From a bacterium (GTDB taxonomy: Bacteria > Acidobacteriota > Polarisedimenticolia > Polarisedimenticolales > Polarisedimenticolaceae): DNA of 57,417 nucleotides. Shown one piece after another: positions 48,504 through 57,069 of the stretch. Every line of letters starts with the position of its first letter. Position 1 is the first letter of the stretch. A model generated the notes under the pieces. That model ran no database searches. It had not been told where the DNA came from and saw only the letters and a program-made list of their open reading frames with translations. The DNA is taken from assembly GCA_024226515.1 (NCBI GenBank), contig JAAELQ010000199.1:1-57417 (forward strand). Reading direction: 5' to 3'. A program made the translations under genes and the position numbers.

Positions 48504-49529
48504 CTACAACGGACGGGTGTTCATTCGGTAGCGCGTGCCGCGACGCTGGCCGGTCTTCTCCAGCACGCCGCGGTCGACGAGGCGCCGCACGTTGTCCTTC
48601 AGCGTGTTGCGGTTGGCGCCCGTCGCCTTCAGCAGCAGGCCGGCGTCGACGGTGCCGTGCTCGCGCACCGTTTCCAGGATCGCGCGCTGCAGCGGCGGAA
48701 AGTCCTGCGCCTCGCGCTCGAGCCCGATCTTGGTCTCGACCCGTTCGCGCTGCGCGTCGAGCAGATCGAGGAACACTTCGAGCCAGGGCTCGAGGTCGGC
48801 GTTGCCGGTCCAGAAACCGTTCTGCGACCGGTCGAGCGCGTCGTGATGCCGCCCACGGTTGGCCTCGATCTGCGCCTCGAGGCTGGCGTAGCGCAAGTAG
48901 TCGTATCCGGCCCGCACCAGCAGGTGGGAGACCAGCGCGCGGGTCAGTCGAGCGTTGCGGCCCTCGAACGGGCTGGCGGCGAGGATGCCGAGGATGAATG
49001 CGCCGATGACCAGCGTCGGATGCTGCTCTCTCGAGCGCAGCTCGAGCTCGAGCCACGTCAGCAGCTGCTCGACCTCGGACTCGATCAGGTGCGGGGGCAG
49101 CGTCGGGAAGACGCGACCGACCGCGTGGCCGTCCGCGTCGAACACCTCGCGGTGAAACGCCTGGGAGCGCCACGGGGACTGCTCGGTGCTGCCGTTCAGG
49201 ATCGCGTGAAAGCGGCGTAGCGTCGAAGCGTCGAACAGGCTGGTCGTATCGGGGAACTCGAACCCCAGCGCCGCGTCGTAGCCGCGGATGTCGTCGGCGT
49301 CCGACAACGGTCCGGCCTCGTTGCGCAGCAGGCCGGCGACCTCGGAGTCCGAGACGCGGATGCCGGACAGGCGACACGAGGCGGCCACCGACTGAACGCG
49401 CACCGTCTCCTCGATGCGGTCGAGGCGCTCTTGCGACAGACCGGAGAGTTGCGACCAGCGCCCCTTCCAGCCGTCGAGGCTGGAGATCGAGCGGAGGATT
49501 TTCGGATTCACCGGAAGTCCCAGGTCCAT
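48504..49529 (-). CDS. Fic-fold protein with degenerate active site and winged-helix tail
   Basis: A 341-residue protein with the layout of class II Fic proteins: an N-terminal helical part, the Fic core and a C-terminal winged helix (AILETVREHGTVDAGLLLKATGANRNTLKDNVRRLVDRG). The catalytic motif, normally HPFxDGNGRxxR, reads SPFEGRNARLTR at 186-197. The catalytic His is Ser186, the metal-binding acidic residue is Gly190, and both flanking glycines are changed. The inhibitory Glu of the N-terminal helix is also replaced (ASCRLSG, Ser55). AMP transfer therefore looks lost. The start at 49529 follows GGGTGG. A DNA-binding or scaffold role is more likely than catalysis. Confidence 0.82.
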   Translation of the reverse strand: MDLGLPVNPKILRSISSLDGWKGRWSQLSGLSQERLDRIEETVRVQSVAASCRLSGIRVSDSEVAGLLRNEAGPLSDADDIRGYDAALGFEFPDTTSLFDASTLRRFHAILNGSTEQSPWRSQAFHREVFDADGHAVGRVFPTLPPHLIESEVEQLLTWLELELRSREQHPTLVIGAFILGILAASPFEGRNARLTRALVSHLLVRAGYDYLRYASLEAQIEANRGRHHDALDRSQNGFWTGNADLEPWLEVFLDLLDAQRERVETKIGLEREAQDFPPLQRAILETVREHGTVDAGLLLKATGANRNTLKDNVRRLVDRGVLEKTGQRRGTRYRMNTRPL

Positions 49530-49554
49530 GATCCACCCTTTTTGACACCCAAAA

Positions 49555-49573
49555 CCACCCAATCTTTGGGTGG
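49555..49573. promoter_or_regulatory. Perfect inverted repeat upstream of the Fic-fold gene
   Basis: CCACCCAA and TTGGGTGG are separated by three bases, 26 bases before the Fic-fold start codon. Further ACCCAA-like half sites flank it on the left (ACACCCAAAACC). The position fits an operator, possibly for autoregulation by the winged-helix tail of the gene product. Confidence 0.45.
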
Positions 49574-49643
49574 GTTTGGTCGGGCACTGTAACCGACCCG
49601 CCGAGATCTCGCCACATTCGGCACCAGAGCCTTTTTACTACAC

Positions 49644-49671
49644 TTGCCAGCCGGGCGGAAGCACCTATACT
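49644..49671 (+). promoter_or_regulatory. Sigma-70-like promoter of the PilZ-helical gene
   Basis: TTGCCA (49644-49649) and TATACT (49666-49671) are spaced by 16 bases and lie 20 bases before the ATG at 49691. This is one of the best promoter matches in the window. Confidence 0.55.
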
Positions 49672-49690
49672 CCACGCGAGGCCATCGAAT

Positions 49691-50497
49691 ATGAGTGCCG
49701 ATTCTCCCAGAACCCCTCCCTCGCGCCAGAATCGCTTCCTGGCCGGGCTGAAAATCGCCCTACGCCTCGACGGCGACGAATTCGTCTGCGAGGCCTACAA
49801 CCTCAGCCGTACCGGGATCCTCGTCACGGGCAGCCTCCCCGACCCCACCGGCAAAGCCATCGAAATCAACCTGGGTTCTACCGGGGGGGATTTGATGCTG
49901 TCGGCGCAAATGAAGCTGGCGCGGGCATTTAGCGACATCAAGAGCGGTGGGGTCCAGCTCGGATTGGAGTTTCCGCCGCTCGACGCCGAGCGACAGGCGA
50001 CGCTGGACGCCCTGGTCAACCGCGTCATCGAAGGTATGGCGCCGGCGCCGCTGGCCGAGCTGGATCCGGCGGCCCCCGTCGAGGAGATCCGCGAGGCCCT
50101 GGGGCGTGTCCCGCTGGCGCACCGCATCACGCTCGCCACGCGGGCGGCCCTGGGCGAGCGAGAGATCCTGCGCCACGACGAGTCGCCGCACGTGCTCGAC
50201 GCCCTGGCCCGCAACCCCCAAATCAACCTGAACGAGCTGAAGGAGCTGCTGCGCAACGGCGATCTGCTGCCGACCGCGCTGGAGCACATCGCTCGCAACG
50301 GGCGCTGGCGCTCCTTCCCCGACCTGATGGTCACGGTCGCGACCCATCCGCGCGTGCCGCTGGCGCTGGCGATGCGCATCGCCGACGGGCTGAACGACAT
50401 GGCCAAGTCGCAGCTGCTGCGCAAACCGGGGTTGCCCGGCGCGGTCCGCACCAAGCTGATGGCCGATCTGTCGCGTAAACGCCCGACCTCCTGGTAG
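49691..50497 (+). CDS. PilZ-domain protein with C-terminal helical repeat region
   Basis: A 268-residue protein. The first 110 residues are PilZ-like: an arginine-containing start (SRQNRF), then YNLSRTGILVTG, which fits (N/D)xSxxG, and GVQLGLEFPPLD. The rest is helical, with repeats such as VLDALARNPQINLNELKELLRNG and ATHPRVPLALAMRIADGL that resemble leucine-rich-variant or HEAT-like units. Such fusions are likely cyclic di-GMP-responsive interaction proteins. The arginine pair is spaced RxxR rather than RxxxR, so nucleotide binding is uncertain. It has its own promoter. Confidence 0.8.
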   Translation: MSADSPRTPPSRQNRFLAGLKIALRLDGDEFVCEAYNLSRTGILVTGSLPDPTGKAIEINLGSTGGDLMLSAQMKLARAFSDIKSGGVQLGLEFPPLDAERQATLDALVNRVIEGMAPAPLAELDPAAPVEEIREALGRVPLAHRITLATRAALGEREILRHDESPHVLDALARNPQINLNELKELLRNGDLLPTALEHIARNGRWRSFPDLMVTVATHPRVPLALAMRIADGLNDMAKSQLLRKPGLPGAVRTKLMADLSRKRPTSW

Positions 50498-50566
50498 CCC
50501 TTCCCTCCGCGGCCCACGCGACGCCTCCGACATCCTGAAATAGAATGGCGACCGAGGAGGTCCCTA

Positions 50567-52987
50567 ATGCGTCGTATGCCCGCCCTTCGTCCGCTCGTTC
50601 TCTGCGTCGTCAGTCTCGCGATCGCGCTGACGCTCTTCGTCTCGCCGGCCCTTTCGGCCGACTGGCCGCGTCAACGCGGCTCGGCCGGGGACGGTATCTC
50701 GCGCGAGGCGGGGTTGTTCGGCTCCGACAACTTCGGGCTCGACGTCGCCTGGAAGCACGGCATCGGCAGCGGCTACTCCGGCGTGGTCGTCGCCCAGGGC
50801 ATGGCCGTGACGATGTTCTCCGACGAGACGACGGACTTCATGGCCGGGATCGACCCGAAGAAGGGGGCGGAGAAGTGGCGCTACGAGATCGGCCCGACCT
50901 ACAAGGGTCACGACGGGTCGCACACCGGTCCGCTCTCGACGCCGCTGATCGACGCCGGACGGGTGTTCGGCTTCGGACCGCGCGGACGGTTCTTCGCGTT
51001 GAAGCTCGCCACGGGTGACCTGATCTGGTCCTCGAAGCTGGACGAGACGGTCGGCGCGAAGAAACCGCACTACGGATTCTCGTCGTCGCCGATCATGGCC
51101 GACGGCGTGCTGATCCTCGAGGCCGGCGGACCCGAGGCCTCGGTCATCGGCCTCGACCCCGCGTCGGGCGACCTGATCTGGAAGACCGGGACCGACGCGG
51201 TTACGCACCAGTCGCCGCTTCCGTTCGAGGCCGAGGGCAAGAAGCAGATCATCGTCACGGGCAACACCACGATGTCGGGGCTCGAGGCGACGACGGGCGA
51301 GGTGCTCTGGAGCTACGAGCACCAGGGCAGCGGCCCTCGCGGCATCTGGAGCATGACGCCGGTGCCCGCCGGCGACGGACGGCTGTTCCTGACCTACAAG
51401 GACGAGGGCTCGACGATGGTCAAGCTCGAGAGTTCCGACGACCTGTGGACCGTCACGCCGCTGTGGGACAACCACTGGATCAAGAACAGCTACAACATCC
51501 CCGTCTACCACGACGGACACATCTACGCGTTCAGCACGCGCATCCTGACCTGCGTCAACGCCGAGACCGGCGAGATGGCCTGGCGCTCGCGCGAGCCGGG
51601 CGACGGCTTCCTCGCGCTGGCTGACGGGCACCTGGTGATCGCGACCAAGCAGGGCGGCCTGCACATCGCCGAGGCCACGCCCGAGGGCTACCACGAGGTC
51701 GCCTCGGTCGAGCTGTTCGACGACCTGACCTGGGCCGAGCCGATCGTCGCCAACGGCTCGTTGTTCGTGCGCGGCCTGGCCGAGCTGGCGCGCATCGACA
51801 TCGACCGCGGCAAGACCACGCTGGCGGACGCCGGCGACGAGGCGCTGGGCAAGAGCCTGCCGAAGCTGATCGCCAGGATCGACTCCGCACCCGCGACTAA
51901 GAAGATGAAGCTGGTCGACGAGTTCATGAAGTCGCAGAAGAACTTCCCCGTCGTCGAGTCGAATGGCGTCGTGCACTTCGTCTACCGTGGCCCGGGCAAC
52001 GACCTCGCCGTCGGCGGCGACATGATCGGCGCCCGCAACGAGCGGCGCATGACGCGGGTCGAGGGCACCGACCTGCACTATTACTCGACGACGCTCGACG
52101 AGGATGCGCGCGTCAACTACCTGTTCATGCGCGACTTCGAGGCGATCACCGATCCGCTGAACCCACGCACGACGATGACGGCCGTCGTCGACGCCGAGAT
52201 GGAGATGAGCTTCTCCGGCGAAACGATGGAGATGTCGTGGCTCTCGATGCCGCAGTGGGAAGGGCCGGATTTCCTCGGCGAGCCCGCGGGCAAGACGGGT
52301 CGCATCGCGACGCACACGCTGACCAGCGCGGGCCTGGAGATGGACCACGAAGTCCACGTCTACCTGCCGCCGGGCTACGACGAGAGCGCCGCCTCCTACC
52401 CGGTGGCCTACGTCCACGGCGGCAACGGCGCCCGCGAGCGCGGCGACGTCCCGCGCGCGCTCGACAACCTGATCGGCAAGAGCGTCGCCCCGATGATCGC
52501 CGTCTTCATCGGCACCACGCCGCCCCCGTACGGGTCGCCCGCGCCCTACGCCCAGATGGTCGCCGGCGAGCTGATCCCGTTCATCGACGAAACGTACCGC
52601 ACCATCAAGGACGCGAGCGGACGCGCCAGCGTCGGGACGAGCATGCTCGGCTTCCCCACGCTGCTCTGTGCGCTGATGCAGCCGGGCACCTTCGGCAACA
52701 TCTCGCTGCAGTCCGCCGCGATCATGGACTTCTCCCGCGCCGTCCTCGATCCGATGGTGAAGACGCCCGAGGAGCAGCCGCTGCGGATCTACATGGACTG
52801 GGGCAAATACGACCTGCGCAACCCGGACGAGCACTGGAACATGAGCACGGCCAATAGCGCGTTCTTCGCGCTGCTGCAGGAGAAGGGCTACGAGGTCGCG
52901 GGCGGCGAGGTGCACGACGGCACCGGCTGGTCCAGCTGGCGCAACCGCACGGACGAGGTGTTCTCGACGCTGTTCCCGATCGAGTAG
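50567..52987 (+). CDS. Exported PQQ-like beta-propeller fused to an esterase-D-like hydrolase
   Basis: An 806-residue protein with a signal peptide ending LSA. Residues of about 30-420 are PQQ/BamB-type propeller repeats (GLDPASGDLIWKTGTD, GLEATTGEVLWSYEHQG). A beta-sandwich domain follows (about 480-570, DLHYYSTTLDEDARVNYLFMRD), as in the front of enterochelin esterases. The C-terminal alpha/beta hydrolase has VYLPPGYDESAASYPVAYVHGG, the likely nucleophile Ser692 (GTSMLG), an acid at Asp744 or Asp749 and His783 (VHDGTGWSSWR). The nucleophile elbow lacks the usual second GG. GGAGG precedes the ATG at 50567. The substrate is unknown. Confidence 0.85.
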   Translation: MRRMPALRPLVLCVVSLAIALTLFVSPALSADWPRQRGSAGDGISREAGLFGSDNFGLDVAWKHGIGSGYSGVVVAQGMAVTMFSDETTDFMAGIDPKKGAEKWRYEIGPTYKGHDGSHTGPLSTPLIDAGRVFGFGPRGRFFALKLATGDLIWSSKLDETVGAKKPHYGFSSSPIMADGVLILEAGGPEASVIGLDPASGDLIWKTGTDAVTHQSPLPFEAEGKKQIIVTGNTTMSGLEATTGEVLWSYEHQGSGPRGIWSMTPVPAGDGRLFLTYKDEGSTMVKLESSDDLWTVTPLWDNHWIKNSYNIPVYHDGHIYAFSTRILTCVNAETGEMAWRSREPGDGFLALADGHLVIATKQGGLHIAEATPEGYHEVASVELFDDLTWAEPIVANGSLFVRGLAELARIDIDRGKTTLADAGDEALGKSLPKLIARIDSAPATKKMKLVDEFMKSQKNFPVVESNGVVHFVYRGPGNDLAVGGDMIGARNERRMTRVEGTDLHYYSTTLDEDARVNYLFMRDFEAITDPLNPRTTMTAVVDAEMEMSFSGETMEMSWLSMPQWEGPDFLGEPAGKTGRIATHTLTSAGLEMDHEVHVYLPPGYDESAASYPVAYVHGGNGARERGDVPRALDNLIGKSVAPMIAVFIGTTPPPYGSPAPYAQMVAGELIPFIDETYRTIKDASGRASVGTSMLGFPTLLCALMQPGTFGNISLQSAAIMDFSRAVLDPMVKTPEEQPLRIYMDWGKYDLRNPDEHWNMSTANSAFFALLQEKGYEVAGGEVHDGTGWSSWRNRTDEVFSTLFPIE

Positions 52988-52990
52988 CCG

Positions 52991-54244
52991 CTACAGCGAG
53001 TCGCCCTCGAGCGTCTGCACCACCATGCCCGAGCGCAGCTTGGGCTCGAACCACGTGCTCTTGGGCGGCATGACCTGATCCGCGTCGGCGACGTTCATCA
53101 CCTCGTCGAGGCCGGTCGGCCACAGCGCGAAGGCGACGGCGCACTCGCCGGAGTCGACGCGGCGCTCCAACTCTTCCATGCCGCGGATGCCGCCGACGAA
53201 GTCGATGCGCTTGTCCGTGCGCGGGTCGCCGATGCCGAGAATCGGCTGCAGCAAGCGATCGGTCAGCACCGCGACGTCGAGACTCGCGACGACGTCGTTC
53301 TTCGGCACGATGTCGGCGCCTGCGGTCAGCAGGAACCAGCGTCCGTCGAGGTACATGCCGAACGTCTCGCGGTTCGACGCGCGTTTGGCGCGGTGGTCGG
53401 GCTTGACGTGGAAGCCGGCCTGCTCGACGCGCTCGATCAACTGCTGCGGCGTCAGGCCGTTGAGGTCCTTGACCACACGGTTGTAGTCCATGACGTGGAT
53501 CTGGTCCGACGGGAAGTGCACGGCCATGAAGTAGTTGCACGGCTCGTCGCCCGTCGGGCTGTCGAGCTGCTTCACGCGCTCTTCGGCCACCTTGGCCGCT
53601 GCCGCGGTGCGGTGATGTCCGTCCGCGACATACGTCGCCGGCATCGCTGCGAACAGCTCCTCGATACGCTTGCAGAGCGCTGCGTCCGAAACGACCCACA
53701 GCGTGTGACGTACGCCGTCGACGGCGGTGAAGTCCACGTCGGCCTCACCCGCGGCGATGCCGTTGACGACGGCGTTCAGCTCCGGCAGCGGGCGGTAGGT
53801 CAGGAACACGGGACCCGGGTTGGCGGACAGCGTCTGGTTCAGCTTGATGCGGTCCTGCTCCTTGTCGGGTCGCGTGAACTCGTGGCGCTTGATGCGCCCC
53901 TCGCGATAGTCCTCGACCGCCGCCGCGGCGACGATGCCGGTCTGCTCGCGGCCGTCCATCACCAGACGGTAGACGTAGTACGCGGGCTGCTCTTCGCGTA
54001 CGAGCCGGCCGTCCTCGATCATCGCGGCGAGGTTTTCGCGCGCCTTCTCGTAGACGCGGTCGTCGTGCGGGTCGGTGCCGGGCTCGAGGTCGATCTCGGC
54101 CTTGATCACATGGAGGAAGCTGTCCGGACGGCCGGCGGCCAGCTCGCGAGCCTCCTCGGAGTTGACGACGTCATAAGGAACACTGGGGATCCGGTCGGCG
54201 AGATCGGCGCGCGGCCGGAATCCTCGGAACGGTTTGACCTGCAT
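52991..54244 (-). CDS. DUF1015 family protein
   Basis: A 417-residue cytoplasmic protein of the DUF1015 family, whose biochemical role is not known to me. The family marks are FRGFRPRADLADRIPSVPYDVV at the N-terminus, the central YVADGHHRTAAA and a C-terminal QVMPPKSTWFEPKLRSGMV. DUF1015 genes often lie near serine and amino-acid metabolism genes, but here the neighbours are secreted proteins. It ends three bases from the stop of the propeller-esterase gene, which faces it. Confidence 0.88.
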   Translation of the reverse strand: MQVKPFRGFRPRADLADRIPSVPYDVVNSEEARELAAGRPDSFLHVIKAEIDLEPGTDPHDDRVYEKARENLAAMIEDGRLVREEQPAYYVYRLVMDGREQTGIVAAAAVEDYREGRIKRHEFTRPDKEQDRIKLNQTLSANPGPVFLTYRPLPELNAVVNGIAAGEADVDFTAVDGVRHTLWVVSDAALCKRIEELFAAMPATYVADGHHRTAAAAKVAEERVKQLDSPTGDEPCNYFMAVHFPSDQIHVMDYNRVVKDLNGLTPQQLIERVEQAGFHVKPDHRAKRASNRETFGMYLDGRWFLLTAGADIVPKNDVVASLDVAVLTDRLLQPILGIGDPRTDKRIDFVGGIRGMEELERRVDSGECAVAFALWPTGLDEVMNVADADQVMPPKSTWFEPKLRSGMVVQTLEGDSL

Positions 54245-54348
54245 GGAATTCCCCGCTTTTTGAGGTTAGGAAGGCACTTTAGCACCGGGGCTGCACCTTT
54301 TTCCGCCCCTTTGCGCCTATCGGGTCGGCATGAGCCCTGCCGCCTTCC

Positions 54349-54387
54349 GGGCCGGGGATTACCGGCCCACGTGGGTACCCCCCACGT
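54349..54387. promoter_or_regulatory. Two back-to-back perfect hairpins in the divergent gap
   Basis: The first hairpin pairs GGGCCGG (54349-54355) with CCGGCCC (54362-54368) around GGATTA. The second begins at the next base, pairing ACGTGGG (54369-54375) with CCCACGT (54381-54387) around TACCC. They stand 65 bases before the TolB-like ATG and 105 bases before the DUF1015 start. They could be operators or a structured leader; no known riboswitch is matched. Confidence 0.35.
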
Positions 54388-54452
54388 CCCGGTTCGGCGC
54401 GTGGCGGGGCTCGGCCGATTTACGTATGAAGGTATCGGGGTAGGAGGTCGTC

Positions 54453-57005
54453 ATGCTGCGCACCGGGATCGTCTGGGGAACCGTACTTCTGCTGGTCGTG
54501 ACGCCCGCCTCGGCGAAGCTGGTGCGCCAGCTCAACGACGTCGTCCTCGACGACACGTACAACGCGATGCTGGACGACGCGGGCACGCTCGTCGTCGCGA
54601 GCTCGTCGTCCGATCCGTTCGGGACGAATCCCAATCACGCGTTCCAGGTGCTGAAGTGGAGCCTGCCCGGCGCCGCGAACGCCCAGGTCGGAAGCTTTGC
54701 CAAGGGCGTGGTCTCGACCTCGGTCACCGACGACGGGCAGACGATCGCCTTCGTCTCGCCCGCCGACCCCGCGGGCCAGAACCCGGACGGCAGCCTGGAG
54801 CTGTTCCTGATGGCTCCCGACGGAACGGGCTTCGTGCAGCTGACGAACAACCCGGGCGGCCCGGGGTCCGGCTCGGTGAACGAGGCGCTGATCTGCGGAT
54901 CCGGCTCGACCGCGGTCTTCCGCGCCAACGCCGACCTGACGGGCGGCAATCCCTCGCTGCTGGACCAGCTGTTCGCCGTCGACACGGGATCGCTGGTCGT
55001 CACCCAGCTCACGACCGCGACCGAGGGGGGGGTCTCCGGATTCTCCATCAGCGACAACGGGCAGCGCATCGTCTTCTCGCACTCGGGCGAACCCGGGGGC
55101 GGCGGGGCGGCGGACGCCTTCCGCATCTTCGGCATCGAATCGGACGGGACGGGGCTGAACCTGCTGGCCTCGGCCTCGCCGGTGAACTACCGCTCACCGC
55201 AGATCTCGGGCAACGGCACGCAGCTCGTGTTCGAGGACGGCGACAACGTGCTTCTCGTCGGCTGGACCGGGCTGGGGCTGACGACGCTCGGCCTCGGCGC
55301 ATCACCGAGCATCACCGACGACGGCAAGTGGGTCTATCTCTCGGCCGACGACGGCAGCAACTGGGAGATCTTCCGCTTCAGCACCAGCGGCGGTCCGCCG
55401 ACGCAGATCACGTTCACCGACTCGCCTTTCTACAACACGCGGCCAGTCGTGTCGGGCGGCCACGCGCGCATCGCGTTCAACTCCTCGAACGGCACCTTCC
55501 CCGGCGGCGACAACCCCGACGGCGGCACCGAGCTGTACGTGATGGACGTCAACGGCAGCAACATCCAGCAGCTGACGGCTCACGAGAACTCGGGCTATGA
55601 CTTCGAGGTGGACGTCACCCCCGACGGCTCGCGCGTCGTGTTCACGACGACGGGACAGCGCGACGGGGGCCTGTCCGATCAGATCGACATCTGGCGCATC
55701 CAGTCCGACGGAAGCGGGCTGACGCAGGTCACCAGCGGCGCCCGGGCCTACCACCCCGACGTGTCGAACGACGGATCGAAGATCGTGTTCTACTCGGCGG
55801 ACAACCTGACCGGCGTGAACACGTGCTCGGGCGGTTTTCCCCAGGTGTTCGTCGTGCAGGACGACGGCAGCGGGCTGCTGCAGCTGACGCCGCCGGACAA
55901 CTGCGACATCAACGACCACGCCGTGCTCTCGGGCGACGGCAACACGGTCGTGTTCCAGGCCGTCGGCTTCTCGGCGCCCTACACGGGGCCCGGCCTCTAC
56001 TCGATCCCCTCGACGGGCGGAACGATGACCCACTTCGTCAACGACGGGGACAGCCTGCGCAAGAACCCCAACGTCAGCGACGACGGCCAGTGGGCCGTCT
56101 ATCACTCGCAGACCGACAACGGCGGGCAGAACTACAACAACTACACGCAGGTCTACCGCGCGCGCACCGACGGCAGCCTCGTCGAACAGGTGACGACCGA
56201 TCCCGAGAGCACGGCCTGGCGCCCCGACATCTCGGCCGACGGCGACCGCGTCACGTACGTCTCGGACGGGGACCCGCTGGGCACCAACGCCGACCACAAC
56301 GTCGAGGTCTTCGTGACCGAGCTTTCGAGCGCCACGACCTGGCAGCTGACGACGACCGGCAGCGGCACGGCGAGGGACCCGCGCATCAGCGGCGACGGCA
56401 ACTTCGTCTACTTCCTCTCCTCCGCCCCGCTGGTGGGACCCAGCCCGGGAGAGCGGCTCGAGCTGTACCGCGTCGAGGTCGCGACCGGTACGATCGACAG
56501 GGCGGGAGGGCTCGTCGATCCGCGCAGCATTCTCTCGGCCGCCAGCCTGCGCAACAGCACGTACCTCGCCGTCGACTCCAACGGCAGCAAGGCCACCTTC
56601 CGGGGCTTCGCCAACGCGACGGGAGAGAACCCCGACTTCAGCAGCCAGGTCTTCTTCGTCGACTTCGTCAGCCCGTCGTTGATCTACGTCTCGAAGGACG
56701 CGCCGACGCTCGTGTCGTGCGACCCCGAGCCGGACACGACGGTGTACGACGTCATCCGCGGCGATGTCGCCAATCTGCAGCTCGGGCCCGGCGGCCTGGC
56801 GATCGACCTGGGCACCGTGATCTGCATCGAGGACGACTCACCCGACAACACCACCGTGGGGCACGAAGACGTCGCGCAGCCCGCGCCCGGGCAGACGTTC
56901 TTCTACGTCTTCCGCGGCGGCCTCGGCCCGGGCGACCCCGGGACGTGGGGCGAGGGCAGTGGCGGACTCGATCGCGTTCCGGGCGCGGGGACCTGCACGG
57001 ACTGA
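54453..57005 (+). CDS. Secreted TolB-like (PD40) beta-propeller protein with C-terminal module
   Basis: An 850-residue exported protein. GGAGG precedes the ATG and the signal peptide ends PASA. About ten PD40/WD40-like repeats follow with the pattern SDDGQxIVF...DGSGLxQLT (TPDGSRVVFTTTG, SNDGSKIVFYSAD), as in TolB and surface propellers. The C-terminal 95 residues form a separate module (YDVIRGDVANLQ, then CIEDDS, PAPGQTFFYVFRG and GEGSGGLDRVPGAGTC) that has a counterpart at the end of the FG-GAP protein at 32204. A paralogue starts 65 bases downstream. No Tol-Pal genes are near, so it is not the Tol-system TolB. Confidence 0.85.
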   Translation: MLRTGIVWGTVLLLVVTPASAKLVRQLNDVVLDDTYNAMLDDAGTLVVASSSSDPFGTNPNHAFQVLKWSLPGAANAQVGSFAKGVVSTSVTDDGQTIAFVSPADPAGQNPDGSLELFLMAPDGTGFVQLTNNPGGPGSGSVNEALICGSGSTAVFRANADLTGGNPSLLDQLFAVDTGSLVVTQLTTATEGGVSGFSISDNGQRIVFSHSGEPGGGGAADAFRIFGIESDGTGLNLLASASPVNYRSPQISGNGTQLVFEDGDNVLLVGWTGLGLTTLGLGASPSITDDGKWVYLSADDGSNWEIFRFSTSGGPPTQITFTDSPFYNTRPVVSGGHARIAFNSSNGTFPGGDNPDGGTELYVMDVNGSNIQQLTAHENSGYDFEVDVTPDGSRVVFTTTGQRDGGLSDQIDIWRIQSDGSGLTQVTSGARAYHPDVSNDGSKIVFYSADNLTGVNTCSGGFPQVFVVQDDGSGLLQLTPPDNCDINDHAVLSGDGNTVVFQAVGFSAPYTGPGLYSIPSTGGTMTHFVNDGDSLRKNPNVSDDGQWAVYHSQTDNGGQNYNNYTQVYRARTDGSLVEQVTTDPESTAWRPDISADGDRVTYVSDGDPLGTNADHNVEVFVTELSSATTWQLTTTGSGTARDPRISGDGNFVYFLSSAPLVGPSPGERLELYRVEVATGTIDRAGGLVDPRSILSAASLRNSTYLAVDSNGSKATFRGFANATGENPDFSSQVFFVDFVSPSLIYVSKDAPTLVSCDPEPDTTVYDVIRGDVANLQLGPGGLAIDLGTVICIEDDSPDNTTVGHEDVAQPAPGQTFFYVFRGGLGPGDPGTWGEGSGGLDRVPGAGTCTD

Positions 57006-57069
57006 CTCCGGCTCGATCGGTTGTCGCTTCCGCGCCTTGACGCGTGTGCACCACCAAGAGGGTGCGTCC

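Noticed and set aside
54453..57005. Reading the propeller protein as TolB of the Tol-Pal system
   Set aside because: It is twice the length of TolB, has an added C-terminal module, and no tolQRA or pal genes are nearby.
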